Positions 1 to 8,687 of a stretch of DNA of 64,000 nt are shown piece after piece. The notes under the pieces were generated by a model. That model saw only the letters and a program-made list of their open reading frames with translations. It made no database searches and was not told the origin of the DNA. The translations under genes and the position numbers were made by a program. This stretch comes from Bradyrhizobium sp. NP1 (GTDB lineage: Bacteria > Pseudomonadota > Alphaproteobacteria > Rhizobiales > Xanthobacteraceae). The stretch covers positions 3,016,001-3,080,000 of the forward strand of contig NZ_CP127385.1 in NCBI RefSeq assembly GCF_030378205.1. Reading direction: 5' to 3'. Numbering within the stretch: position 1 is the first letter of the stretch; each line of letters opens with the position of its first letter.

Positions 1-312
1 GCGCCATCCGACCCAGCGCAAGACAGGCATTGGAATAGACGTCGATGCGGGGGTGGGCATAGAGCGCGGCACGCCAGGTTTCGAAACGCTCGTCCCTGGC
101 GCCGAAGGCGAGATGCCTGAGGCCTCGCACATGGTCGTGCGCGTTGACGAGGGCCGGCATCAGCAGGCGGCCATCGCGAATCGCTGGGCCGCCCACGGCC
201 ACGTCGGTGATCAATCCGTCGGCAAACGCGATGCGCGCATGGCTGTCGCATGGCGCTTTTCCCGGCTCCCGCCACAGCAGACTGCTGGAGACGATGGATT
301 GCTTGGTTGTCA
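1..312 (-). CDS. Amidohydrolase, N-terminal part (runs off the window)
   Basis: The first 104 residues are visible, starting at ATG 310-312 on the minus strand. An N-terminal beta-sandwich-like stretch is followed by the metal-binding H-x-H motif NAHDH (H59 and H61) after LLMPALV, the usual position in cytosine-deaminase/dihydroorotase-type amidohydrolases. These cytosolic enzymes hydrolyse C-N bonds of cyclic or linear amides and amidines. The catalytic C-terminus lies outside the window, so the substrate cannot be named. It is divergent from the ABC-transporter operon, with a 93-bp gap that holds a promoter and operator, so co-regulation with a second deaminase-like amidohydrolase at 4855-6306 is likely. 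No frameshift is seen in the visible part. Confidence 0.8.
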
Positions 313-353
313 TTTCTGCTCTCCCTGCGCTCAGATTGCATAATTAAATGGCA

Positions 354-384
354 TTGACAATACAATCAATGCATCTATTGTATT
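354..384 (+). promoter_or_regulatory. Promoter with overlapping palindromic operator (probable GntR/FCD site)
   Basis: TTGACA at 354-359 is followed after 16 bases by TATTGT at 376-381, a good sigma-70-like pair for the gene at 406. A perfect 8-bp inverted repeat, AATACAAT (359-366) and ATTGTATT (377-384), overlaps both boxes, so a bound repressor would block polymerase. The TNGTNNNACNA-like content suits an FCD-type GntR protein, and one is encoded in the same operon at 6317-7045. The pairing of regulator and site is inference. Confidence 0.6.
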
Positions 385-405
385 TTTAAACAAGGGAGGC
401 TGCAT

Positions 406-1539
406 ATGAGGGTTACGGTTCTGGCCGCCATGATTGGCGCGCTATGCGGTGCGGGCGCCGCTTCTTGCGAAGAGGCAATCAAGATCGGCGCTGTCTATCC
501 AATGAGTGGGCCGGTCGCCTATGATGGGCAAACCCTGTTGCAAGGCGCGCGCGTTGCGGTCGGCGAGATCAATGCAGCCGGCGGAATCAAGGGGCGGAAG
601 ATCGAGCTCGTCGTCGAGGACGGCGCCTGCATTCCCGCGCAGTCGGTCGCCGCCGCCGAGAAGCTCGTCAGCAGCCAGAAGGTGGTCGCGCTGATCGGAG
701 CCTTCTGCAGCTCATCGACCGGTGCGGTGATGGACGTGGCCAAGCGGCACGGCGTTCCGATGGTGGCGGGCATTTCGACTGCACCCAACCTCACCGAACG
801 CGGCAACGACTATTTCTTCCGCATTCCCGCCACCTCGGCGATGCTCGCGAAAGCGTTCGCCAAGCCGATGCTGAAGCTCGCAGGCGGCAGCAAGTTCGGC
901 TTTCTGGTTGTCAACGACGATTGGGGGCGTTCGATCATCGACAGCTACAGCCCGGCCCTGACGGCGGAGGGCGCGTCCGTCGTCGCGCAGCAGATTTACG
1001 ATACCAACGACAGCGATCTTTTTCCCTACATCACCAATATCAAGCGCAGCGCGCCGGATGCGGTGGTGCTTGCCGGCAACACGCAGAATGCGGTCGCGCT
1101 CACCGAGCAGATCCGGCAGATGGGGCTTGGCAGCAAGTTCTTTGGCGAAGGCTCGTTCGCCGCGAAGACCTATTACAAGCTGGTCGGCCAGAAGGGCGAC
1201 GGCATCTACGGGCTGATGTCCTATGTCTATTCGATCGACAACGCGCGGAACAAGGCGTTCGTCGCGAAATACCAGGCCGACTATAACGACCTGCCCACGA
1301 CCTATTCCGCTTCCGGCTACAACGAGGTGAGCGTGGTGGCCGACGCGTTGTCGCGCGCCGACATCGCCGATCCGAAAGCGATCCGCGATGCGGTCGCGCA
1401 GACCGACATGGAGGGTTTGGCCGGTCGCATCCGGTTCACCAAGGCGGGTCAAGGCTACGGCTTCAACGTCTATCTCACCTTGAGCAAGGACGCGCAGCCC
1501 CTCGTCGCCGATCAGGCGGTCATTTCGGCCCCCAACTGA
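406..1539 (+). CDS. ABC transporter substrate-binding protein (branched-chain amino acid type)
   Basis: Periplasmic receptor of 377 residues, of the Peripla_BP_6/LivK type. A signal peptide covers about residues 1-22 (hydrophobic LAAMIGALCGAGAAS, then C21); a lipoprotein cleavage at C21 is possible but the lipobox is not canonical. The mature start (IKIGAVYPMSGP) and the INAAGGIKGRKIELVVED stretch are typical of the family. The ribosome-binding site AAGGGAGG lies just before the ATG. It is first in a run with two permeases, two ATPases, a deaminase, a regulator and a glutamate dehydrogenase, so the ligand is probably a nitrogen compound rather than a branched-chain amino acid. The family call is secure; the ligand is unknown. 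Confidence 0.9.
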   Translation: MRVTVLAAMIGALCGAGAASCEEAIKIGAVYPMSGPVAYDGQTLLQGARVAVGEINAAGGIKGRKIELVVEDGACIPAQSVAAAEKLVSSQKVVALIGAFCSSSTGAVMDVAKRHGVPMVAGISTAPNLTERGNDYFFRIPATSAMLAKAFAKPMLKLAGGSKFGFLVVNDDWGRSIIDSYSPALTAEGASVVAQQIYDTNDSDLFPYITNIKRSAPDAVVLAGNTQNAVALTEQIRQMGLGSKFFGEGSFAAKTYYKLVGQKGDGIYGLMSYVYSIDNARNKAFVAKYQADYNDLPTTYSASGYNEVSVVADALSRADIADPKAIRDAVAQTDMEGLAGRIRFTKAGQGYGFNVYLTLSKDAQPLVADQAVISAPN

Positions 1540-1560
1540 CGCGCCGCCGAAAGCAGACGC

Positions 1561-2418
1561 ATGGACCTGATTCCGCAATACCTGTTCAATGGGCTCGTCG
1601 TTGGCTCGAGCTACGCGTTGATCGCGCTCGGGCTGACGGCGATCTTCGGTCTGATGAACCTGGCCAACTTCGCGCATGGCCAGTTCTATATGCTGGGGGG
1701 CTTCGTCGGCTTCTGGCTGACCCGGCGCGCCGGCCTGCCTTTCTTCCTGGCGGTCGGGGTGACGACGCTTGTGGTCGGCTGCGCCGGCTACTTCCTGGAG
1801 AAATTCCTGTTCCGCCGCTTGCGCTCGGCGCCGCTGATGAGTTCCGTGCTTGCCACGATCGGCCTGGCCATCGTGCTCGAGAACGGAGCGCGCCTGCTCT
1901 GGGGCCCGAGCCCGGAGCGGATCTTCAGCGGCCTGCCGTCGCAGAGCATCGAGCTGTTCGGCGCTCTTGCGACCCCCGAGCGGTTGATCACGATCGTGCT
2001 GACTTTCGTGCTGATCGGACTGCTTGAGTACAGTCTCTACTTTACGCGGGCCGGCATGGAGGTGCGGGCGACCTTTCAGCAGAAGGAAGCCGCCGCGCTG
2101 GTCGGCATCAACATCGAAAGGCTTTATGCGCTGACCTTTGCGCTGGGTGCGGGACTCGCCGCGCTCGCTGGTGTCATGCTGGGGTCGATCTTCGTGGTGC
2201 AGCCGAGCATGGGCGGTGTCGCCACGCTGAAAGCGTTCATCGTGGTGATCCTCGGCGGGCTCGGCAACTTTCTCGGCGCCATTGCCGGCGGTCTGCTCCT
2301 GGGCATGGCCGAAAGTTTTGGCAGCATCGTCTCCTCTGCTTACAAGGACGCTATCGGCTTCGTCCTTGTCATAGCGGTCCTGCTCTACAAGCCCGACGGA
2401 TTATTCGGAAAGCGATGA
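1561..2418 (+). CDS. livH: Branched-chain-type ABC transporter permease, LivH family
   Basis: Inner-membrane permease of 285 residues with about eight hydrophobic segments. The start (MDLIPQYLFNGLVVGSSYAL) and the LTAIFGLMNLANFAHGQFYM region are characteristic of LivH-type subunits. It should pair with the next gene (LivM type) to form the membrane channel, energised by the two ATPases downstream and fed by the binding protein at 406-1539. The gene begins 21 bases after that gene and overlaps the next by four bases (ATGA), indicating translational coupling. Length is normal for the family. The gene symbol is by family only. Confidence 0.9.
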   Translation: MDLIPQYLFNGLVVGSSYALIALGLTAIFGLMNLANFAHGQFYMLGGFVGFWLTRRAGLPFFLAVGVTTLVVGCAGYFLEKFLFRRLRSAPLMSSVLATIGLAIVLENGARLLWGPSPERIFSGLPSQSIELFGALATPERLITIVLTFVLIGLLEYSLYFTRAGMEVRATFQQKEAAALVGINIERLYALTFALGAGLAALAGVMLGSIFVVQPSMGGVATLKAFIVVILGGLGNFLGAIAGGLLLGMAESFGSIVSSAYKDAIGFVLVIAVLLYKPDGLFGKR

Positions 2419-3413
2419 TGCGGTCATCCTTAACCCTCAAGCGTGGTACGGCGGTGCAGATCGGGCTCTTCGTGCTTGCGCTGCTTGCCGCAACGCCGCT
2501 CCTGGTGAGCGACAATTACTACCTGCACGTCCTGACGATGGCCTTTATCTTCGTGATCCTGGCGGCGAGCCTCGACCTGCTCGTCGGCGTCGCCGGATTG
2601 CTGTCGCTCGGGCACACCGCATTCTTCGGCATCGGGGCCTATGTGTCCGCACTTGCGACCATCCATCTCGGCACCGGGTTCTGGATCGACCTGCCGTTGG
2701 CGGGTGCGAGCGCGGCGCTGCTCGCGCTCTTGCTGGGGCTCGCGATCCTCAACGTCCGCGGCCATCGCTTCGTGATCTCGACCATCGCGATATCGGAGCT
2801 CGGTCGGCTCGTCGCCTACAACTGGACCAGCGTCACCGGCGGCCAGATCGGCCTGTCGCTGCCGAAGACGGCGCCGATCAGCACGCCGTTCGGCCCGCTG
2901 TCCTTCGCCTCGCCGACCGTCATGTACTACCTGATCGGCGCGATTGCGCTGGCGTCGACCCTGGTCATCTACCGGATTGCGTCGTCGACCGTCGGCCTTG
3001 GTATGAAGGGGCTGCGGGAGAACGACAACCTTGCCGAGGCCGTCGGCGTCGACACGCGTTCGATGGCGACCATCGCCTTCGTGGTCAGCGCATTCTTCGC
3101 CGGAGTCGCCGGCGCGCTATACGCCCACTTCATGTCATTCGTGTCGCCCGACCTGTTCTACTTCTCTTACATGACCACCATGCTGGTGATGGTCATCCTC
3201 GGCGGCAAGGGAACGATCATCGGCCCGGCTTACGGCGCGCTGATCTTCACCATCGTGCCCGAAAGCCTGCGCGTCGCCAGCGAGTATAGGCTGATCATTT
3301 TCGGCGCGCTGCTCGCGCTACTCGCGGTCGCCTTTCCGGGCGGCCTTGCGCAACTTTTCCAGGATGCCGCTTCGAAGCGGGGCAGGGGGGCCGAACTTGT
3401 GGATCAGCGCTGA
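2415..3413 (+). CDS. livM: Branched-chain-type ABC transporter permease, LivM family
   Basis: Second channel subunit, 332 residues, with many hydrophobic segments and the LivM-type stretch LDLLVGVAGLLSLGHTAFFG near residues 50-75. The start is a double ATG at 2415/2418 overlapping the stop of the LivH gene. The C-terminus is short and charged and runs into the coding sequence of the following ATPase in another frame. Unlike the second LIV system in this window (38979-40796), this LivM is a stand-alone protein. Confidence 0.9.
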   Translation: MMRSSLTLKRGTAVQIGLFVLALLAATPLLVSDNYYLHVLTMAFIFVILAASLDLLVGVAGLLSLGHTAFFGIGAYVSALATIHLGTGFWIDLPLAGASAALLALLLGLAILNVRGHRFVISTIAISELGRLVAYNWTSVTGGQIGLSLPKTAPISTPFGPLSFASPTVMYYLIGAIALASTLVIYRIASSTVGLGMKGLRENDNLAEAVGVDTRSMATIAFVVSAFFAGVAGALYAHFMSFVSPDLFYFSYMTTMLVMVILGGKGTIIGPAYGALIFTIVPESLRVASEYRLIIFGALLALLAVAFPGGLAQLFQDAASKRGRGAELVDQR

Positions 3414-4149
3414 CAATATCGACATGGAGTTCGGCGGCGTGAGGGCGCTGAAGTCGGTCTCGTTCCAGGCCTTCACCGGCAAGCTCACCAGCGTGATCGG
3501 TCCGAACGGCGCGGGCAAGAGCACGCTGTTGTCGGTGATCTCGGGCTTCCAGCGCCCGACCCGCGGGTCGGTCAGCTTCGGCAATGACGTCATCACCGAT
3601 TGGCAGCCTTATCGCATCGCGCGGCACGGCATCGTGCGCTCGTTCCAGAAAACCGAGGTGTTCGGCGAACTGAGCGCGCTGGAAGCGGTCGAGATCGGCG
3701 CGATGCGCCGCCGCCCGGCGACGTTGTCGCATTTGTTCGACGGTCGCGCGGCGCGCGAGCCGCTGCGCCGCGACGCGCTGGAGGCGCTCGAATTGTGCGG
3801 CCTTGCCGGCAAGACACGAGTCCGGTGCGCCGAACTCTCCTATGGCGAACAGCGCTTGCTGGGTGTCGCCGTCGCGCTCGCTTCGCAGCCGCGCATGCTG
3901 CTGCTGGACGAGCCGGCGTCCGGCCTCAACCACGCCGACGCGCATCGACTGGGCAGGATTCTGACCGGCATTACCGACCAGGGGATCGGCGTGATGCTCG
4001 TCGAGCACAACATGCAGCTCGTGATGAGCGTCTCAAATTTTGTCATCGTGCTTCACCATGGCGAAAAGATCGCCGAAGGTCTGCCCGCCGAAATCTCGCA
4101 GAACAGTGCCGTCATCGACGCCTATCTGGGAACCGAACATGCTGCTTGA
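3397..4149 (+). CDS. livG: Branched-chain-type ABC transporter ATPase, LivG family
   Basis: Cytoplasmic ATPase of 250 residues if started at TTG 3397. It has Walker A GPNGAGKST, signature LSYGEQR, Walker B LLLDEPASGLN and the LivG-type C-terminal helix region. The start is a choice. TTG 3397 has AGGGGGG at 3384-3390, six bases upstream, and places FGG about ten residues from the N-terminus, as in homologues. An ATG at 3346 in the same frame would add 17 residues and a 68-base overlap with LivM. It energises the permease pair encoded just upstream. Confidence 0.88.
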   Translation: MWISADNIDMEFGGVRALKSVSFQAFTGKLTSVIGPNGAGKSTLLSVISGFQRPTRGSVSFGNDVITDWQPYRIARHGIVRSFQKTEVFGELSALEAVEIGAMRRRPATLSHLFDGRAAREPLRRDALEALELCGLAGKTRVRCAELSYGEQRLLGVAVALASQPRMLLLDEPASGLNHADAHRLGRILTGITDQGIGVMLVEHNMQLVMSVSNFVIVLHHGEKIAEGLPAEISQNSAVIDAYLGTEHAA

Positions 4150-4846
4150 GCTTCGCAACGTCGCCTGCAGCTATGGTGCGGCCCGCGCGCTGCATGACGT
4201 TTCACTGTGCGTCGAACCCGGCGAGATCGTCGCACTGATCGGATCGAACGGCGCCGGCAAATCCACCACCTTGCGGGCGATCTCAGGGTTGATGCCGGTG
4301 CGCAGTGGCTCAATCTGGTACATGGGAAAGCGGATCGATTCGGAGCCACCGATGCGGATCGTCGCGGCAGGGATTGCCCATTGCCCGGAAGAGCGGAAGA
4401 TCTGGCCGCATATGACCGTGATGGAACATCTGCGCCTCGGTGCGCCGCGGGCCACCGACAAGCAGCAGGTCGCGAGCCGGATCGGCCAGATCCTGGCGCT
4501 GTTTCCTGTGTTGCGCGAGCGCATGAGCCAGCGCGTCGGCACGATGTCCGGCGGCCAGCAGCAGATGGTCGCTATCGGCCGGGCGTTGATGTCGAACCCA
4601 AAGCTCCTGTTGCTCGACGAACCGTCGCTCGGGCTGGCGCCGAAGGTGATTGCCGAGGTCGCCGAGGCGATCCGCGAAATCAATCAGTCCGGAACCGCGG
4701 TGCTGATCGTGGAGCAGAATGCGTTCCTGGCGCTTGGCCTCGCGCAACGCGCCTATGTCATCGAAAACGGATCGATCGTGAAGGCAGCGGCAGCCGAAAG
4801 CCTGCGCGGCGATCCGGCGATCCGCACTGCCTATCTTGGCCTGTAA
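4139..4846 (+). CDS. livF: Branched-chain-type ABC transporter ATPase, LivF family
   Basis: Second ATPase, 235 residues, starting at ATG 4139 inside the end of livG (11-base overlap). Homologues start at MLLELRNV, so the open frame upstream of this ATG is not coding. Walker A is GSNGAGKST, the signature is MSGGQQQ and Walker B is LLLDEPSLGLAP, all intact and LivF-like. With LivG it forms the nucleotide-binding pair of the transporter. Eight bases separate its stop from the following deaminase gene, which ties transport to deamination in one transcript. Confidence 0.9.
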   Translation: MLLELRNVACSYGAARALHDVSLCVEPGEIVALIGSNGAGKSTTLRAISGLMPVRSGSIWYMGKRIDSEPPMRIVAAGIAHCPEERKIWPHMTVMEHLRLGAPRATDKQQVASRIGQILALFPVLRERMSQRVGTMSGGQQQMVAIGRALMSNPKLLLLDEPSLGLAPKVIAEVAEAIREINQSGTAVLIVEQNAFLALGLAQRAYVIENGSIVKAAAAESLRGDPAIRTAYLGL

Positions 4847-4854
4847 GTGAAATC

Positions 4855-6306
4855 ATGACACGTATCCTCCTGAAAAATATCGGAACGCTTCACACCTGCG
4901 ACGACCGTCGTCAGGTTCTCAAACACGCTTATCTGGTGATTGACGGCAACATCATCCGCGAAGTCGACGCAGGCACAGCGCCGGACGGCGTCTTTGACAG
5001 CGAGGTCGACCTTGCCGGATGCATTGTCATGCCCGGCCTCGTCAACATCCATCATCATTTCTACCAGAGCGTCTCCCGCGCGGTGCCTGCCGCGCAGCGT
5101 GGCCATCTCGTCGCCTGGCTGAAGCTCGTCTACCCGATCTGGTCGCGCTTGACGCCGGCCGATCTCGCGGCGGCGACCTCGGCCGCCTGCGCCGAGCTCC
5201 TGCTCACCGGCTGCACGACGACAGCAGATCACTCCTACCTGCTGCCCGGCGCGCGTGCCGAATACGTCGACGAGGAAGTCAGCGCCGCGCTTGAAACCGG
5301 AATCCGGCTGCATCTCGTCCGCGGCAGCCTGACCACCTTTGAGGATGATATCGAGCAGGAGCTGACCACGCGGCTGGGTGCTCGGGCCGGTGGGCTGCTG
5401 GACGACGAACAAAGCGTGCTCGCCGACATGACGCGCACTGCCCGGCGATACCACGATACATCGTTTGGCTCGCGCACCCGGGTCGGCTTTGGCCCGACCA
5501 CCGTGACCTACCGCAACATGCAGTTCATGCGCGATATCGCGACGCTTGCGACGGAATTCGGTTGCGGGCTTCATACGCATTTCCACCCGCGGCTCGACGA
5601 GCGTGAAGCCGCCGCACAGCTGCCGGGCGGCACGCCGACCGGTTTCCTGAAGGAGACCGGCTGGCTGCGTCCCAGCACCTGGTTCGCTCACTCGACCCGG
5701 CTCAACGACCATGAAATGGCCGTCCTTGGCGATGCCGGTTGCGCCATCGCGCATTGTCCGCGCATGATCCTCAGGCTCGGCGCACGCGTACCGCCGATCC
5801 ATATGTACCAGCGGCACGGCATCCGGGTCGGTGTCGGCGTGGACGGGGCAGCCAGCAACGACGCCGGGTCGATGATCGGCGAGCTCCGCCTGGTGCCGCT
5901 GCTGCACCGGCTGGCGGGCGGTGAGGGCACTGTCCCTCATCAGGAGTGGATTGACCCCGACGACGCCCTTGATATGGCGACGCGAGTCGGCGCTGATATC
6001 CTGGGCCGTACCGACATCGGTAGCATCGCCGCCGGGATGAGTGCAGATATCACCGCTTTCAAGCTGGACGCGATCGGTTATGCCGGTGCGGTTGCCGATC
6101 CGCTTGCGGCCCTCCTGCTGGCGGGGAGCGAGCAGCGCGCCTTCCTGACCATGGTCGACGGCAGAATCAAGGTCCTCAATGGCTCGCTCTGTGATCAGGA
6201 CGAGCATCGCCTGCGGCGGGGACTGGACAACGCGGCGAACCGCATTCTTGCCGAAGCCGCGCAGCTCACCGGCGTCGTCTACGAAAACTATCCGAACCGA
6301 ACCTAG
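4855..6306 (+). CDS. Amidohydrolase, 8-oxoguanine deaminase-like
   Basis: Protein of 483 residues from ATG 4855; the frame continues far upstream but that part lies inside livF. It is an ATZ/TRZ-type metal-dependent deaminase. Metal ligands visible are the HHH cluster at 66-68, H240/H242, H279 in WFAHSTRL and D330 in GVDGAASND. The segment around residues 64-130 (QSVSRAVPAAQ, PIWSRLTP, ELLLTGCTTTADH) closely follows, from memory, bacterial 8-oxoguanine deaminases. Those convert 8-oxoguanine to urate and ammonia. Hydroxyatrazine-type or other purine/triazine substrates are alternatives. The transporter upstream and glutamate dehydrogenase downstream suit a route that imports a purine-like compound and captures or releases ammonia. 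The subfamily is fairly secure; the exact substrate is not. Confidence 0.75.
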   Translation: MTRILLKNIGTLHTCDDRRQVLKHAYLVIDGNIIREVDAGTAPDGVFDSEVDLAGCIVMPGLVNIHHHFYQSVSRAVPAAQRGHLVAWLKLVYPIWSRLTPADLAAATSAACAELLLTGCTTTADHSYLLPGARAEYVDEEVSAALETGIRLHLVRGSLTTFEDDIEQELTTRLGARAGGLLDDEQSVLADMTRTARRYHDTSFGSRTRVGFGPTTVTYRNMQFMRDIATLATEFGCGLHTHFHPRLDEREAAAQLPGGTPTGFLKETGWLRPSTWFAHSTRLNDHEMAVLGDAGCAIAHCPRMILRLGARVPPIHMYQRHGIRVGVGVDGAASNDAGSMIGELRLVPLLHRLAGGEGTVPHQEWIDPDDALDMATRVGADILGRTDIGSIAAGMSADITAFKLDAIGYAGAVADPLAALLLAGSEQRAFLTMVDGRIKVLNGSLCDQDEHRLRRGLDNAANRILAEAAQLTGVVYENYPNRT

Positions 6307-6316
6307 AAATATTGCC

Positions 6317-7045
6317 ATGGCCAAATTGTCAGAAAAATCCAAAGCCCGTTCGAACCAGGCCCCGGTCGCCGAGGAAGGCTCCGAATCGCTGACGGTGGCG
6401 CAGCGGATTCGCCAGGAGCTGGAAGACGACATCGTGTTCGGGCGGCTGCGGCCGGGCGAGCGCATCGATGAGGTGGGGCTCGGCCAGCGCTACTCGGTCT
6501 CCCGCACGCCGGTGCGCGAAGCGCTCAACTATCTCGCCTCCTCTAGCCTTGTGACCATCAAGCCGCATCAGGGCGCCACCGTCGCGGAGCTCAGCCTGTC
6601 GAAGCTCGTGGAGCTGTTCGACGTGATGGCGGCGCTGGAAGGCTTCTGCGTCAAGCTCGCGGCGCGCCGCGTCACGCCGTTCGAGATGAAGCGGATCAAG
6701 GAAAGCCACGAGGTCTGTGCGCAATACGCCATGGCCGGCGACGCAATGGGCTTCTTTGAGAAGAACAACGAATTTCACAACCTGCTCTACGAAGCCTCCG
6801 GCAACGAGACGCTGATCGAAATGACCAAGGGGCTGCGGCGCAGGGTGGCACCCTACCGGCGCTATGCCACCTTTCAGGGCAGCCGGATGCAGGAATCGGT
6901 GAGCGAGCACGCCGCCATCATGGGGGCGATCGAGGCCAGGGACGGCGTTCTTGCCGAGCAGCTCATGGCCAAGCATCTGTCGATGCTGGTCCTCGGATTC
7001 GCCGACCTCGTCGCCGCGATCCGCAAGGAGCGGAGTGAGGATTAG
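6317..7045 (+). CDS. GntR family regulator with FCD domain
   Basis: 242 residues from ATG 6317. The N-terminal winged helix is visible at about residues 20-90 (QELEDDIVFGRLRPGERIDE, then LGQRYSVSRTPVREALNYL). The C-terminal all-helical FCD ligand domain has candidate metal-binding histidines in EFHNLLYEASGN and VSEHAAIM. Such regulators usually repress a nearby catabolic operon and are released by a pathway intermediate. It sits between the deaminase and glutamate dehydrogenase genes, ten bases after the former. The only convincing FCD-like palindrome in the area is at 359-384, at the head of the operon, so autogenous control of the whole unit is likely. Confidence 0.85.
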   Translation: MAKLSEKSKARSNQAPVAEEGSESLTVAQRIRQELEDDIVFGRLRPGERIDEVGLGQRYSVSRTPVREALNYLASSSLVTIKPHQGATVAELSLSKLVELFDVMAALEGFCVKLAARRVTPFEMKRIKESHEVCAQYAMAGDAMGFFEKNNEFHNLLYEASGNETLIEMTKGLRRRVAPYRRYATFQGSRMQESVSEHAAIMGAIEARDGVLAEQLMAKHLSMLVLGFADLVAAIRKERSED

Positions 7046-7104
7046 CCACTCGCTCCAGCGGCGCCGCAAGCGAACATCTTCGAACAACCATCAGTGGAGG
7101 CAAC

Positions 7105-8364
7105 GTGACCGCCTACAGCGGGCCGGTTTTTGACATGGCCGTAAAGCAATTCACCGTGATCGCGGACTATCTTTCGATACCGGAGGACGTCAGGCCGAGG
7201 CTGTTGATGCCGAAGCGCGCCGTCACGGTGTCATGCCCGATCCACCGCGACGATGGTACGACCGCGGTGTTCGAGGGATATCGCGTGCAGCACCACCTCA
7301 CGCTCGGTCCGACCAAGGGCGGCACACGCTTTGCGGCCAGCGTCGATCTCGGCGAGGTCGCCGCGCTGGCGATCTGGATGAGCTGGAAATGCGCGCTGGT
7401 CGGGCTGCCCTATGGCGGAGCCAAGGGTGGCATCGGCGTCGACCCCTCGAGCCTGTCGAAGCGTGAGCTCGAGGCACTGTCGCGCCGCTACATGCAGGAG
7501 ATGATTCCCTTTGTCGGTCCGCACACCGATGTGATGGCGCCCGACATGGGTACCAATGAGCAGGTGATGGCGTGGTTCATGGACACTTATTCGATGTACC
7601 AGGGCCGCACCGTCACGGAGATCGTGACCGGCAAGCCGGTCAGCGCCGGCGGCACGCTGGGACGGCGCGAGGCGACCGGGCGCGGCGTCGCCCATCTGAC
7701 GCGTCGGGTGATGAATGATCGCGGCATCGATTCAAATCGCGCGACCGCAGTGGTGCAGGGCTTCGGCAATGTCGGCTCCATCGCCGCGCTGGAACTGCAT
7801 CGAATGGGAGTGAAGGTGATTGCCGTGAGCGACCACACCGGTGCGCTGCATCGCCCCGCCGGGCTCGATATTCCCGGGCTCATCGACCACGCCGCGGCGC
7901 ATGGCAGTATCGCCGGATATTCGAACGAGCTCGTTTTCGATCCGGAGGATGTGCTGACATTGCCATGCGACGTGGTGATCCCCGCCGCAATGGAGCGGGT
8001 GATCGACGCGCGTGTGGCGGCCAATCTGCGTTGCCGCATCGTGGCGGAGGGAGCCAATGGTCCGACCACGCCGGAAGCCGACCTGATCCTGGAACGTCGC
8101 CAGGATGAGATCTTCCTGATTCCGGACATCCTGTGCAATTCGGGCGGGGTCGTTGTCAGTTATTTCGAATGGGTACAGGATCTGCAGCAACTGTTCTGGG
8201 AAGAGGAAGAGGTGATGCGCCGCGAGTACCAAATTCTTGATCGCGCTTTCGATCGCATGGTGATGCGCGCCGCGCGCGACAAGGTGTTTAACCGTACCGC
8301 CGCCATGGCGATCGGGGTGGATCGCGTCCGCGGCGCCAAGGAGACGCGTGGCCTGTTTCCCTGA
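7105..8364 (+). CDS. gdhA: Glu/Leu/Phe/Val dehydrogenase (glutamate dehydrogenase type)
   Basis: 419 residues from GTG 7105 with GGAGG seven bases upstream; an in-frame ATG lies ten codons later. The N-terminal domain has the substrate lysines K71 (GPTKGGTRF) and K95 and the catalytic K107 in PYGGAKGG. The NAD(P) domain shows GFGNVGS near residue 215. The family interconverts glutamate and 2-oxoglutarate plus ammonia; leucine or phenylalanine dehydrogenases share the fold but are usually shorter. Closing an operon that imports and deaminates a nitrogen compound, it may assimilate the ammonia released or deaminate an amino-acid product. A 59-base gap separates it from the regulator gene. Confidence 0.85.
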   Translation: MTAYSGPVFDMAVKQFTVIADYLSIPEDVRPRLLMPKRAVTVSCPIHRDDGTTAVFEGYRVQHHLTLGPTKGGTRFAASVDLGEVAALAIWMSWKCALVGLPYGGAKGGIGVDPSSLSKRELEALSRRYMQEMIPFVGPHTDVMAPDMGTNEQVMAWFMDTYSMYQGRTVTEIVTGKPVSAGGTLGRREATGRGVAHLTRRVMNDRGIDSNRATAVVQGFGNVGSIAALELHRMGVKVIAVSDHTGALHRPAGLDIPGLIDHAAAHGSIAGYSNELVFDPEDVLTLPCDVVIPAAMERVIDARVAANLRCRIVAEGANGPTTPEADLILERRQDEIFLIPDILCNSGGVVVSYFEWVQDLQQLFWEEEEVMRREYQILDRAFDRMVMRAARDKVFNRTAAMAIGVDRVRGAKETRGLFP

Positions 8365-8687
8365 GTGCGGTTGGCGGGTTGGGGCCGTTCCGGTTCCCGG
8401 CAGGATTGAGCCGTTTCGTGTCGAGGCCAGCAATGGCGAACGAGCGCGGCCCTGCCTTCGTGTCGTCGGATACGCGCGATATAAGGAAGGGCGGCATATT
8501 CATGATCGACATGCACGGGACGCGGGACCTCGCGGCTCGACAAGAGGCTGGCGAAGAACAGGAGCGAGCAACCGGCTCAAGCATGATGCGCGGGGCGGGA
8601 CCGCTCGACAGTGCGGGCTGTATGTCGGCAAGAGGCGGAACGGCAGCAGCAATTGATGAAAAGCTGCCGGGTGCAAGCGAGACCCGA
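8365..8687. other. Convergent intergenic stretch, nothing identified
   Basis: This 323-base gap lies between the 3' ends of the glutamate dehydrogenase gene and the LacI-type regulator gene. Open frames cross it (for example a plus frame from 8379) but they show no recognisable domain, run on into the antisense of the regulator gene and look like chance. I see no clear hairpin terminator, repeat or RNA. Confidence 0.5.

Noticed and set aside
4831..6465. Long minus-strand open frame (over 540 codons) opposite the deaminase gene
   Set aside because: It mirrors the codon structure of a clear metal-dependent deaminase on the plus strand, is rich in R, H and D without any domain, and lacks a supporting ribosome-binding site. 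A typical high-G+C antisense frame.
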